Assembly (NCBI RefSeq): GCF_018446385.1
Contig: NC_055991.1
Span: 101,415,712-101,479,711 of the forward strand
Direction of reading: 5' to 3'
DNA: 64,000 bases
From: Zingiber officinale
Taxonomy: Eukaryota; Streptophyta; Magnoliopsida; Zingiberales; Zingiberaceae
In this document: positions 33,380 through 45,491 of the stretch, piece by piece
Numbering within the stretch: position 1 is the first letter of the stretch
Layout: the number at the start of each line of letters is the position of its first letter
Position numbers and translations under genes: made by a program
Notes under the pieces: generated by a model
What the model was told of the DNA's origin: nothing
What the model saw: only the letters and a program-made list of their open reading frames with translations
The model's database searches: none

Positions 33380-33690
33380 ACCCACAGACCTGCCGATCGA
33401 TCCACAGATCGATCGGAGCTGCGGTTACACCGGATCGGTCGTCGGACCGATCCAGTGTGGCTGAATCGGTCGGTCGGCGATCCGGTATGTCTGATCAATC
33501 GTGGACCGATCCGGGCACCAAGCTCTCGAACGCTTGTATCGTCTTTGGATCGGTCGGTGGCCGATCCGGAGGATCATGAGCATCAGATCTATCTCGGATC
33601 GGTCGGTGGCCGACCGATCCATACGCATCGGTGCGATCGGGAGACCGATCGAGTTCGATTTCGTCCGGGACTCGATTTGATGCTGGCGTG
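33380..33690. repeat. Dispersed GATCGGTCGG palindrome array in LTR C
   Basis: GGATCGGTCGGTGGCCGATCC and shortened forms (GACCGATCC, GGATCGGT) recur at least nine times in 310 bases. They give several mutually complementary arms. Confidence 0.7.
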
Positions 33691-35342
33691 CAAAACCTCA
33701 CACAACAATTCTAATAAGGCTAGGAAACACTCTAATAATGGAAACTAACATCCTCACAACATAAGAGAAGGGTTCTAAGCATAATGGAGTGCATAGCGAA
33801 CTAATTCATAGTGATTAACAACTAGAGTGCAAATAACAAAATACTGTAGAGTTCTGATACTTAAGTAAAACTTGCTAAAATCCCTTAGAATCTTTTATTC
33901 CAGTTCTTGCCACACACATCTTGATCTGCATTGACCTCCAGCCTCCGCTATTGGTCCACTTTTCCTTTACCTTTATCTGCAGTATAAGAAAAGTAGTATC
34001 TATATGCTAAAAAGTTTAGTAAGAAACCATCTACCTCACAAAAATATGCAACGATGCAAATATGATTTCAAATCATGTTGTTTAAACATATGCTGGATAT
34101 ACTGAATAAACTAAGCATGGCATGGTATAGAAGCATACAATCATGGCATATCTAAAGCTGAGCATAAAGTCATCATGCATATTCACAGGGAAAAACTAAG
34201 CTGATACTAAGAACTGAGCTACGCTAATACTGAGCTACTGCTAGAACTGTACTGAATTCACGAACCACTTTATGAAAGGTTGAAAACCATATACATATAA
34301 TAAGTGAAAATACTAAACATGCTGCTGATGGGCCCGGCAACTGTACGTGCTATGCGCGCATCCCTAACTAGACCCGGGGTTGCAAGTCCCGAATTTAGTA
34401 GAGCTACTAGGTTATCTAAACCTAGGGACCGACTATGGGAGCCCAGCCCAATGGATATCTAATCCAGTACAATGCCAACTGAAAAGTAAAATACTGAGTA
34501 TAGCTAAACTGTTCTAAATTGCTGTTTCTAGGTTATCTAAACCTAGAGCTAGGTTGTCTGAACCTAGAGGCGACTGTGGGAGCCCACCCATTGGACCGTA
34601 GTCCCATATAAGCTAGAATAAACCGATTTACTAATTTAGATGCTTCTAATGCATTCAACTGTGCTAATAACAATGCCTAAGTTGCATTCTTTCTCTAAGC
34701 TAGTTATTTAATCGAACACCTAGTGTGCTTTAACTCCCTTCTCTATTAGGGAGACTACCTTTAGGCACCCGACAGCATCTAAACCTCCAACTGAAGGAGA
34801 AAAGACGTGTCCGACCCATCTAAAGGTACTCACTAAATCCCTAAACCTGCGAGGAGGGTTAAGTACACCCTATGTGTCGAAAACATACGCATATAACTAA
34901 ACTAATGAACAGAAAATCAAACGGTAGCTATTATACTGCAGGTGAGGGGTTTCTTACATCCTGCGCGTAGTTTCTTACGAATTGGATCGCTAGTTTTCCG
35001 TAGGAAACGATCCTCTCGACGATCCACTTGCGTCTTCGCGTTCCTCTCGCGGAGAAGAACCTTTTTCGTGTTGGAGTCGTCGCCGGAAAATGAACCTATG
35101 GACCTTGGGGCTGGGGCGCCGAGAGAAAGAGGAGAGGGAGAGGCGGCGGTGAGGTTTCGGTGGTGAGGGTTGAGAAGTTGCCGAACCCAAAAATAAACCA
35201 AAACCTACTTAAGTTTTTAATTTATATTAAGTGGGTAACTAGGCCCAACTCAAATATAAATATAAATGTTTCCCTTCTCTTTCAGCACGGCCCTGCTGGG
35301 TTCACCGGTTACTAAGGCTAACTAAAGATTTAGCGGACCCGA

Positions 35343-35367
35343 GAGGTCCCGGGTTCGATTCCCGCTT
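35343..35367 (+). other. tRNA T-arm-like block in LTR C
   Basis: CCCGGGTTCGATTCCCG matches the Pol III B-box GGTTCGANTCC and can form a short T-arm stem. It is antisense to the LTR. The rest of a tRNA (acceptor, D-arm, A-box) is not found, so this is not a tRNA gene. Confidence 0.45.
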
Positions 35368-35615
35368 AAACCATTTTACTTTTCTATTAGTTTTGCTACT
35401 TCCGCTAATCGGAAAATTCCGGAAAAATATCTAAAAATTCCAGAAAAATCACAGAATAATTCTAATGCAAGTTTGAGAATTTTTGGGCGTTACAGAAATT
35501 TTTCGGTAGAGACTCCTCGTCGTTTCGATCTTACCGGTTAAGTAGAGTTAGTAGTTAAGTAACGGTCATCCTTAGAGAGTAGTATAATAGTAAGAAGGGT
35601 GGTCGTTACAATGTC

Positions 35616-36209
35616 AAGCATTACCAATGAACGGTAATGTACGGCGATATGTGTGTTGATGTATCATGGTGATGATTCGCTTGTTACATCTATCATAAAT
35701 GCTCTTTCCTACGATACCACCACGTGGTCTACTCATGCTTGGTTTTTAATTATTGAAGAGATGACTGACGGTTAGTCTTTTAACAATTTTGACTCCTTGA
35801 TCGAATGACTATGGTAATTAGCCCGCCTTTTTATCCTTGAGATCGAACGACTATGCCTCAAAACCCTTGAGGTTTATAAGCTCTGTTGGCCTAGGATTTT
35901 AGCCCATGAGTTCTTCTTCTTCTTTTTCGGTGCTCATTGTTCGTAGTCTTCGACGATTTTTTCCTTAGGCTTTGTCTTTCTCTATTTGTATGTTCTTCCC
36001 TGACACTATGTGGTCTTTCCATTTTTTGCCTGCTAGTAACTAAGTATGTCATCAAATGAGGAAGTAATTTAGAGAGTTTGAATTTTCAATAGAGTACCTC
36101 TTGTTACAAGGACTCCCTTGGGGTTACGTTTCTAGATTACGTAGGTCACTTGCGTAGTATATGATTAGGGAAAGCCCGTTAGATCAAGTGAAAAACTCAT
36201 CCATACATA
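35616..36209. other. Repeat-derived DNA, no gene seen
   Basis: The right flank of solo LTR A. It includes a TTTATAAG box near 35874 followed by a CT-rich leader, as in an LTR, and so probably continues the repeat seen at 19471-19758. The family is unidentified. Confidence 0.35.
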
Positions 36210-38174
36210 GAATTATTCTCTCTTAGGAGATCATCCATATAAAAGGATAATTACCTTAGATACTCAATGTTAAATAAGCATCCTAAAGTCATGCTGAGCT
36301 ATATCAGAGCATACACTCAAAAGAGGTGACAACCTATGTATCTATTCAATGAAATTTCAGATTCATGCTTAGATCTAGATATACAACAATGTATCTAGAA
36401 CATAAATTAGATCTATGCATACAGAAATACAATCTAGATAGATAAATTCAGATCCATAGAGAAAGCTTTCTTGTAAGCATTTCATCAAACAGAATAAGTG
36501 CCATAAAAGTTTCATTAAACAAGGAAATTAGCAAGTCCATACAGTCTTACATCATCCGCACATTACAATTACTCCCTACGTCCTAAAACAATATAGATAT
36601 ACTCCATAATAGAAATAAATACAATCCAAGAACTCAAAATAATAGAAACTTCGAAAAACTAAAGAAAGGGAAGAAGAAGCTTATCCTTTGATGATAAGTG
36701 AAGCCCTTGGATGCAGATCTTGGAGTGTCGACTAGGATCGAGTAGTAGAATGGCGTTAGATCATCCAGATGATGACTCCGTATGCAAAGATTCGACCTAG
36801 AAGGTCTCCTCCTGCATTGGAACTTCCTCCCTTGCAAAGGGGATGAAGTGCCCCTTATATAGAGATGAGAGCATGGGGTGGCAATGCCCAGGGGCATGGC
36901 CCGTGCCATTTGGCATGAGCCAAGCCATTCTCTCGCTATTTGGCTATGCTATTTGGTATGACTAGAGCCAGTTGGCTCTAGTTCTAGGCATCTGGTCATG
37001 CCCTTTGTCACGGCCAGTGCTGTTGCAGGGCTTCTGGCCGTGTCAATTGGCACGACTAAAGCAAAGGTTGCTCTATTTTAACCTTTTGGGCTATGCCATT
37101 TGGCATGGTCTGTTCTTCAAAACTGGAATTTTCTGCTCTTTGAAGGCATGGTCGTGCCTCAGGGCACAGCCAAGTTTATTTTGGCTCTAGAAATCTACAT
37201 GAGTTGACTCTTAGCCATGCATTTGGCACGACCTGAACAACTTCTGTGCTGGTTCTCCTTCCTGGTCGTGTCGTTTAGCACTACCAGTGTCTTTTTTTGG
37301 TTCCTTGGTTGTGCCTTTTGGTACGGATACTCTTCTGGAGCTTCTCCTAGCCATGCTCAAGGTATGGCCAAGTCCAATTTGACTCTGAAAGTTTATTGCC
37401 GATTGTGCTCCATGACTTGGGCACTCCAAACCTTTGCTTTCCTCATTGGGGGAAGATACGACTAGATTATAGTCTTCCTCAAATTGTCCTCTTTTGCATT
37501 TTTTAAATCCTTTACCACTCTAAATTACTCCTGAAAATGAAAATAGATACCGAGCAGATCTATGAAAATAGTAATTATGTAAAAATTAACATGATAAAGG
37601 GTGCAAAAGCATAGATTATAGGCAATGAATACAAAAAGATGTGCATCAAATACTACAAAATAACATATATAATCTACGCACATCACACCCCCAAACTTAA
37701 GCCTTTGCTTATCCTTAAACAAACTCTGCAATCTAGATTCATGAGCTAATAGTGTGTATCCCTAGTGATTCTATTCAGTTCTATCAAACTAATGAAACTA
37801 ATGAGCATAATCAAGAATAATCTACAAGAAAGCATGCAATTGTTATCAAACAAAATTCTACAATTTTGAAACATATGTAGGAGTAAGTGCATCATAATCC
37901 TTAGTGAATCAATTTAACTCTATCAAATAACTTTAATGATGAGCATGATCATTAATGGATTTGACTTAGCCTAAGAATGAGTTCTCCGTGCTCAGTACAA
38001 TTCGTGGCCTAAATATCTGAAGTATCAATTCCTAATCCCGTCAAGTCGTCATTGAATCATCTTTTCTTTTTATTCTCAGCAGTAAGCACTACTTGGTTTA
38101 TCTATCTTAAGTCTACCCAAGGTCTAAAGAATATGCTCGATATTAAGAGAAATCTAGTGTTTGTTTTCCTAGTA
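36210..38174 (-). mobile_element. Decayed Ty3-gypsy 3' end, Tat/Athila-like, minus strand
   Basis: On the minus strand, a GCAAAGGCTTAAGTTTGGGGG tract (forward 37685-37705) looks like the polypurine tract typical of Tat/Athila elements. An LTR begins TGATGTGCG at 37685. Inside the LTR a TATATAAGG box (forward 36854-36862) is preceded by a palindrome array of GCCATGCC/GGCATGGC type (36880-37360). The left LTR end is not fixed. Sequence to the right is interrupted by the Sirevirus at 38180. No coding part remains. Confidence 0.4.
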
Positions 38175-38179
38175 ACCTA

Positions 38180-39464
38180 TGTTGGATTGAAAGTGCTAGA
38201 GGGGGGGGGGGGGGGGAATAGCGCTCGCGGCTTTCACTTTTCATTTCAAAAATCTTAGAATAACACAGCGAAAATTAAAACACGTAGACACAAGCAAACA
38301 TAGAGATTTACTTGGTTCAGAGCCTATGGCGACTCCTACTCCAAGACCCACACTCGTTGAGCATGTACTTTGGGCAATAACTATAATCGCGCAAAAGATT
38401 ACAAGAGATTAATACAAAACTGTGCTGAAAAAGCTATACCGACAACAATAAATTGAAGCTTCACAGCTTCAGGTCGTCGAGGTCTTGTTGTAGCTCAGTC
38501 AGATCATCTTGTTAGCAGTGAGATGAAGAAGGATTGCCAAAACTATGTTAGTCCAAACTGCTGATCGAGACAGACTTATATAAGCCGTTGAAGGCACGTT
38601 CAATGTCCTTGAGGGTGCCTCTATCCCCGGCGGATCTGCAGCGTGGATGAGCTTTGACTCCGTCGCAGCCTATCCACCTAAGGGTGCCTCCAATTCCATG
38701 GAGGGCGCCTTCAAGGCCGTCTGAGGCGCCTCAGCACTCCATGAGGGTGCCTCCAGCCTTGCTGCGCACGCTCTCCAGCTCTTGCACTCGAGGTGCCTCC
38801 AAGCTCCATGGAGGGCGCCTCGGGTACTGTTCATCCGAGGTAAACCATTCTATTTTGTCCCTACAAGATACATTAGTCCCAAAATACCAAGTATACCTTG
38901 CAACACAAAGTTAGCACGCAATAATAAGACAAACATAAATGTTTTGACAGTCACCGGACTGTCCGGTTCTGACTTTGGATTTCCGACCGAAAACCCTAGG
39001 TCGAACCGACGCCTAGTGTTCCCTCTTTCGGAGAACGCGTCCTTACCTACTCCATTCAAGAGAGTATACCTATTGCCAGTTCGATCCTCCAGATCGACTG
39101 GGCTTTTGCTCAGCATCTGAGTCTTCAGGTCTTTCCACTAGACGTCTGCTCCACGACCCGCCCAGACTTTCCACCCGATCCGCGACACCAGGATTTTCAC
39201 CTAGAGTTTCTGACTCTAGGACTTTTTCCCGAAGACCTCGACCTACCAAGGCTTTCCGCCTAGGTTACCACCTCCTAGGACCTAGGGTTACCACCCCCTA
39301 GGGTTTTCTGCCTACCTAACCGCAGCTAGGAATTTTACCTAAGATACCTTAGGACTTTTCCTACAAACTCATTCAAACACATTAGATGACAAATAACCTT
39401 AACTTTGAATCCTTTGTCATTATCAAAACTCAGGTTCGATCGTCGGATGCTTCCCACACTAACA
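38180..39464 (-). repeat. 3' LTR of the Sirevirus-type element
   Basis: 1,285 bp with TGTTGG..TAACA ends (forward). It includes a 15-base G run at 38203-38217, a TATATAAG box (forward 38575-38584) and a palindrome array of GGAGGCGCCTC type at 38590-38830, upstream of that box in the transcribed direction. Confidence 0.92.
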
Positions 39465-40777
39465 ATCTCTCCCTTTTTGACTATGGTAATAAAAATTGAA
39501 AGTTAAGTAAAAAGATATAAAGTATAAAGACTAATGCAATAAAGATTTTAAGAACAGTGCAAGCATAACTGAATTTAAATAACAACGCAAGCACAAATAA
39601 ATTTTTAAAAACAAACTCTCCCTTAATAAAAGCTCCCCCCTTTTTTTACTTTAAAAATTCCATTTTTTCATTTTTTTTAAAAAAATTTCCTTTACTTGAC
39701 TTTAATTTGCTTATACTCTCCCCCTTTGCTATATATCAAAAAAAAACTTTGTGAGGGAAGGAGTAAGAAAATGTTGTTTGACATCACTTGCTAAAAAAAT
39801 TTAATTTTTCAACAAATTGATAAAGACTAAGTTTAAGAGTGATAAAAGTTTAGCTTATAAAAACTTAGCTTTTTTAAAAAATATGAGAAAAGAACCTTTA
39901 AGTAAAACTAACTTAGTTTACTAGGAGGTTGAATAAATACTTAAACCATTTTGATAAACACTTAGCTTTTAGAACAAACTTTCTTGTAAGAATTTTTAGC
40001 TAAGTTAAGGAAACAAACCACAAAGTTTAATAGGAAGTGTAGTTTAAAAATAATCTATTGTTAGAATAGATCTTTTCCCCCTTTTTTTTTAAAAAATATT
40101 TTGCTCAAAAACTATGTTTGGAAAGTAGTTTAGCTAAGGGAAAGTTTATTGACTTTGAAAGGTAACTTAGCTAAATCTGAGTTATAAAAATATTTGATAA
40201 AACTTTAAGAATATTTTAAAAAGAATATTTTGAAATACTTTAGGGTTTCAAAAAGCAAAATTTGAAAAGTACTTAGCTTAAATAGTATCAATTTATATAA
40301 CTTTAACTAAGTCTACTTTCACTTAGAATTAAAAATAGTAGGACAATTAAAAAAAAACTTAATTTTCTTTTCCAAAGTCCTAAAGTCCAAGCATGAGTAA
40401 TTAAAAAATGCAAACTAAATACCTAGTTTCCTTAGCCAAATGTCTAACTATTAGCTACTAGCTGCTTACCTAGAAGGCAATAACTTTTACTTGGTTAGTC
40501 AAGTTAAGTTAGTGATCCAGTTAGATTTGACTAAGACAGGATAACTTAACTTGATTAATGTAAATATGGTATTTATTGCCCAAACTTATTGTGATGCATA
40601 AATATAAGCATTCTGAAGTCTAGGCAGTACCCTATGCATCTCACACCATTCTAAGTGTTTTCATACACAAGCAAGGTAATCCTAGTATGCTTGTAAGATG
40701 CTCTGGCTGAAAACTAGGGGTACATGCTTTCTAGGGGATAAATTCCTAAGCTAAATTCAAATTTTGAAAACTAATAA
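39465..40777 (-). other. 3' non-coding region of the Sirevirus-type element
   Basis: AT-rich with several polypurine-tract-like runs on the minus strand. The part at 40560-40760 is homologous to the plus-strand fragment at 53860-54258. No coding sequence. Confidence 0.6.
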
Positions 40778-43730
40778 TGTAACAACCCACCCTTCTTACT
40801 ACTACTCTCTAAGGGCGACCGTTACCTGACTTCTACTCTACTTCCTAGTGTCACTTATGCTATTATTAGCGACACTTAGATTTATCACGGTTCAGAGAAA
40901 TCCCTACCGAAAAATTTCGGCAGAGTCTCCCCTGTACCGGTGACCAAATCTAAAATACACAATATATATATACACAGCCACATGCGGCTGGATCACAATT
41001 TATTCACAACCACGCAGTAATAAATCATATCATAATCAAAAACTAATCTAGCAACATGAACTAAACTCAATCTCCCAGAATGAAGCATAATAAGCTACAA
41101 TGCACATCAAACTCAATCATAACTCATAATTTCATAACAGAAATAAGGAAAATGAACTAGACATAAACTCTAACTAAATAAGTCTTGCTAGTCCCCTCTG
41201 GACCTCTCCATAGTTCAGTCACCACACACATCCATCATCACCACCACCCTGTCGCCTCCCTTCATATCTTAGCTTTTCCTTTATCTGCAGTAGGAGGAAA
41301 AAGAAAAGTATCTATAAGCGAAAACGCTTAGTAAGTACTAATCTATCTCACAAAACTCGAAATGCATAAATGAAATGCATAAGTGCTGAAACTGAAATAA
41401 TAATAAAGCTATCTGCATGTGCTCATGGTATACAGAAACTGAACAGAATACAAATCATACTCAGTATCAAGCAGGATAACAAGAAACTAACAATGTAAAC
41501 TTAGAATCAAAGAAACTAACCATTCTTATTTATTCTAAGCTTGGAACTTATTTCATTTCTTGTATCCTTGTGTTAGAAATTAATCTTTTAATTTCTATCC
41601 TTTACTTTCTTCTTCTTTCTTTCTTTCTTCCTTCTTACTTTTCTTTCTCTCTTTACTTTTCTTTCTTTCTTTACTTTTCTTTACTTTGGGCCCAGGCTTA
41701 GTACCATCTCATGCGCGTTCCCTAATAGGTTGGGGTTGCGAGCCACCAATCCTAAAAGAGCAGACCTCGGTCTACCAGGGCCAAGACCTCGGAAATGGTC
41801 ACCTGGATTTGTTTAACGACAAGCTCTTGGATGTCGGGTACTAGCCTCTTGCTTGACTTACTTGTTATCTTTCTTATTCTTTTATCTTCCTTATTATCTT
41901 TTATTAAAGATTGTGGGAGTCCTTTAAATATACTTAACAAGTATGGGTGTATAATCAACTAACCATGCTATATAACAGAATAAAACAAGTAACTTAAAGC
42001 TTACTGATCATGCTATAAGCTAAACTAAAGAAAGCAATTTAAAGCCTTTGAATCATACGGTGAAAACAGGATGCTATTTTAGTGCTTCTAAACATGCTGT
42101 AAAATCAAGTATGGAATGATTCTAATCATGCTGTAAAAACAAGTATAGAACGATACTTTAGGGCTGCTAACCCTGCTGTAAGTACATGGCAAGGATGACT
42201 ACTCTAAGGCTTTTAAACATGCTGAAAAATAGAATAAAACATGCTACTTTAATCTTCTAAACATGCTATACAAAATAGGCAAAAACATACTACTTTAAAC
42301 TTTCTAATCATGCTAGAAATAAAGCAAAAAGGAAGCTAACTTTGGGCTTTCTAAGTATGCTGTAATAAACAGGTATAGGATGGTACTTTAGTGATTCCAT
42401 TCATGCTGTAAAAATAGGCAAGGAATGCTACTTAACTTCTTAAACATGCTGTAAAATAGGGCAAAAATGCTACTTTAGGGATTCTAATCATGTTATAAAA
42501 CATAGACAAAGAATACTACTTTAGGGCTTCTTAAGCATGCTGTAAAATAGACAAAGGATGCTACCTTTAGTGATTCTAATCATGTTGTAAAAACAAACAG
42601 ACATAGAATGCTACTCAACTTCTTAAACATGCTGTGAAATAAATCTCTAATCAACTTTAACTATGTACAACATGACCTTAAAGCAAGGAAATTCATGTAC
42701 AACATACAACTCAAAGCATTCAACAGAACACCTCTAAGCATGGAAAACTCTCGGCAGTTTTAAGCACAAGGAAACATCAAATCCGAAATCCTTAAACGAA
42801 TGAACAAGGAATTTGTTCCCAGAACACTTCTATGCATAGGAAACTCACAGCAGTATTAAATGGCAGCAATCTTCACAGCAAGGTAAAACCATAACCAACT
42901 ACTCTTAACCACTGAATCCAACTACAATAGAAGCAAAGGGAAGAACAAAAGAGATTCGGAGTTATCCTACATGCTCAATTAAACAAAACCAGTTCTTGGT
43001 CTCTCTTTGAAACCCACGGCAAAACACCCAAAGCCAAAAATCTTTATAACATGGTTCGGATTCAAGAAACTCGGGAAACAAGGAAACAAACCGAAAGATC
43101 GGAGCAACTCCTACCGCAGGTGAGTAGTACTTACCTAGGGTTTCTTGCACTTACAACCGGAAAGAAGGAAAGGAGGGCTTCTAGGGCTCGGGTAGCAGCT
43201 TTTCCGGCGTGTTCTCGGAGCTCTCGGGCTTCTCTCCGTCGGGAACAGCCACCGTGGATGAGGGGCGGCTGGAATCAAGTCTCGCCGGCGCCGAAATCTC
43301 CAACCCTAGCTCGCTCTAGGTTTCCGCCGCAGCTTTGCGCCGTCGCGAGGGAGAAGAGCGAAGGAGAATTTAGAGAGAAGAAGTTAGGTTTTCTAAAATC
43401 CCAAAACTTATTTCCTTTTATAAGTAATCGGATATAACTCAACTATACTATAACCTTATTTAACTCTATTTGAGATTAACATAAATCTCTTATCCCAGCT
43501 GGCCAAGCCGGTTTGGCTTGGTTTGGTCCGACCCGAGGTCGCAGGTTCGAACCTCTTCTCCAACACTTTTTGCTTAAACTTCTTTGATTTTGTAAAAATA
43601 CTAAACGACCTCCAAAAATTACGTAAAAATACTCTAAAAATTCCTAAAAATCTCTAGAATATTTTAAAGGCATTTCCAAATATTTTTATGGCCCTTTAGA
43701 ACTTGAAATGGGAAGAATTGGGTCGTTACA
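40778..43730 (-). mobile_element. Nested gypsy-type solo LTR, 2,953 bp, reverse orientation
   Basis: Forward ends are TGTAACAACCC and GGGTCGTTACA, flanked by AATAA at 40773-40777 and 43731-43735. On the minus strand it aligns with solo LTR A at both ends. It shares the AGGTCGTTT, CAGGGGAGA and GCCGAAATTTTTCGG blocks, so it is the same or a sister family. A long TTTC-rich microsatellite-like stretch lies at 41590-41690. A tRNA T-arm-like block (43536-43558) and a GC-rich leader frame (43051-43437) are present, as in A. No gag or pol. Confidence 0.88.
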
Positions 43731-43835
43731 AATAAAATTGGAATTTTAAAAAATATTTTTCCTAGAATTTGAATTCAAAGTATTTTGAAATTGCAAATGA
43801 AGAAAAAAACAACCCCTATTCTACTAAGCACATCC

Positions 43836-45419
43836 CTATTTGTCTTCTAAGTGCACTGAACTCGAGTTCAGATAAGGGTTTTGTGAAATGTCAGTAAGGT
43901 TTGACTTGGACTCAACGTAGTTAAGCACAATGTCACCCTTAGCTACATGATCCCTTACAAAGTGGTGTTTAACTTCTATGTGCTTAGTCCTTGAGTGGTG
44001 AATTGGATTCTTGGTTAAGTTAATTGAACTTATATTATCAATGGAAATTTTTGTGTTTTTATACTCTAGTTGATAGTCCTTTAAGGTATGCATCATCCAT
44101 AATAGTTGAGATGCACATTCTCCTAAGGCTATGTACTCAGCTTCAGTAGTGGATAAAGCAACATAGTGTTGCTTTCTACTTGACCAACTTACTAGGCACT
44201 GACCTAGGAATTGGCAGCTACTACTTGTGCTTTTTCTATCTAATTTACACCCGGCATAGTCTGAGTTAGAGTAGCCGATTAGGTTAAAGGTGTAAGTTCT
44301 AGGGTACCAAAGTCCTACATTTAGGGTTCCCTTAATATACCTAAGTATTCTTTTAACATTTGTTAAGTGTGACTCTTTTACACAAGATTGGTATCTTGCA
44401 CACATACCTACTGCAAATAGGATGTCCAGTCGACTTGCAATTAGGTAGAGTAGGCTTCTTATCGTACTTTGATAGTATTTTAAGTCTACTGATTTTCCTT
44501 CTAAGACAGAGTCAATTTTAACATTTGTAGCTATTGGAGTACTTATAATTTTTGAATTTTTCATTCCAAATTTTCTAATTAATTCTTTGGCATATTTTGT
44601 TTGAAAGATGTAAATTCCATCTTTGATTTGTTTAATTTGTAAGCCTAAGAAAAAGTTGAGTTCGTCTACTAGGCTCATTTCAAATTCACTCTCCATTAAT
44701 TTGGTAAATTCTTTTAGAAATTTAGTGTTGGTTGAACCGAAAATTATATCATCTACGTAGATTTGGGCTATAAAAATATTTTTTTCTAAAGTTTTTATAA
44801 ATAAGGTTTGATCTATTTGACCTTGTTTAAAACCTTTAGATATTAGATAATTTGATAATCGTTCATACCAAGCCCTAGGTGCTTGCTTTAGTCCATATAG
44901 GGTCTTTTTTAGCCTCAAAACATGGTTAAGATGGTCCAAGTCCTCAAATCCTGGGGGTTGACTTACATATACCTCTTCTTTGATAAATCTATTTAAAAAG
45001 GTAGATTTTATATCCATTTGAAATAACTTGAATCCTTTGTGTGCTGCATAGGCCAGCAACATCCTAATGGATTCAAGTCTTGCTACGGGAGCATAAGTTT
45101 CATCATAGTCTAACCTTTCTACTTGACTGAACCTTTTAGCTACTAACCTAGCTTTATTTCTTACAATTTCACCTTTATCATCCAATTTATTTCTAAATAG
45201 CCATTTGGTGTCAACTATGATTTTGTTATTGGGTTTGGGTACTAGTTCCCAAACCTGGTTTCTTTTAAATTGGGCTAACTCCTCTTGCATTGCTAGTATC
45301 CAGTCTGGGTCAGGTAGGGCTTCTTCTATAGTTTTGGGTTCAATTTTTGAAATGAGAGCTATCTGACTTAAGTTCTTATAAGATGATCTAGTTCTAACTC
45401 CTATGGTTGGATCACCCAA
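43836..45419 (-). pseudogene. Reverse transcriptase-RNase H of the Sirevirus-type element
   Basis: A 527-codon open stretch with a non-ATG upstream end, because it is the tail of pol. Blocks in order: [51 protein letters not shown], the RT core [10 protein letters not shown] and [14 protein letters not shown], the active site YVDDIIFGS, then RNase H ([40 protein letters not shown]). The RT Asp pair is intact. The first RNase H block reads SNSDYAGC where SDADYAGC is usual, so a conserved acidic residue is lost. One in-frame TAG at about 45492 separates it from the integrase part. Enzymes of this type copy element RNA into DNA; this copy is probably dead. Confidence 0.9.
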
Positions 45420-45491
45420 AATTTGGTCAGATGGGTGATTGATACTTGTTCTTGATGGTCTTATGTTAGAGTCAACAATTGGTTGTTGTGA

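Larger units (their letters stand above)
33149..35494 (-). mobile_element. Solo LTR C, 2,346 bp, reverse orientation
   Basis: Forward ends are TGTAACGACCC and GGGCGTTACA, flanked by GAAAT at 33144-33148 and 35495-35499. Orientation is inferred from the AT-rich TTCCGGAATTTT run after the start on the minus strand and from the CT-rich leader with a short frame (35201-34917). It sits 12 bases from the right end of element B, in the same target LTR A. No coding region is recognised. Confidence 0.85.
19759..35610 (+). mobile_element. Ty3-gypsy-type solo LTR A, split by two later insertions
   Basis: The pieces are 19759-21646, 33137-33148 and 35500-35610, about 2.0 kb in total. They start TGTAACGACCC and end GGTCGTTACA. 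Flanks are ATGTT (19754-19758) and ATGTC (35611-35615), a 5-bp duplication with one change. Joining order is confirmed by alignment to the related LTR at 40778-43730 (reverse strand). That LTR reads continuously through CAGGGGAGA, CTGCCGAAATTTTTCGG and on to its end. The GC-rich short frames at 20219-20767 lie in the LTR leader and are not convincing genes. Confidence 0.8.

Noticed and set aside
33455-33748. Plus- and minus-strand frames rich in Asp/Arg/Ser
   Set aside because: They arise from the GATCGGTCGG palindrome array in LTR C.
35343-35367. tRNA gene
   Set aside because: Only the T-arm/B-box is present. No acceptor stem, D-arm or anticodon arm can be folded around it.
38203-38217. Long G run as a regulatory G-quadruplex
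   Set aside because: The partner LTR has a shorter, interrupted run (GGGGGAGGGGGGGG), so the length is probably slippage or a sequencing artefact.
41590-41690. Possible functional pyrimidine tract
   Set aside because: A simple TTTC/CTTT expansion inside a solo LTR; nothing points to a function.
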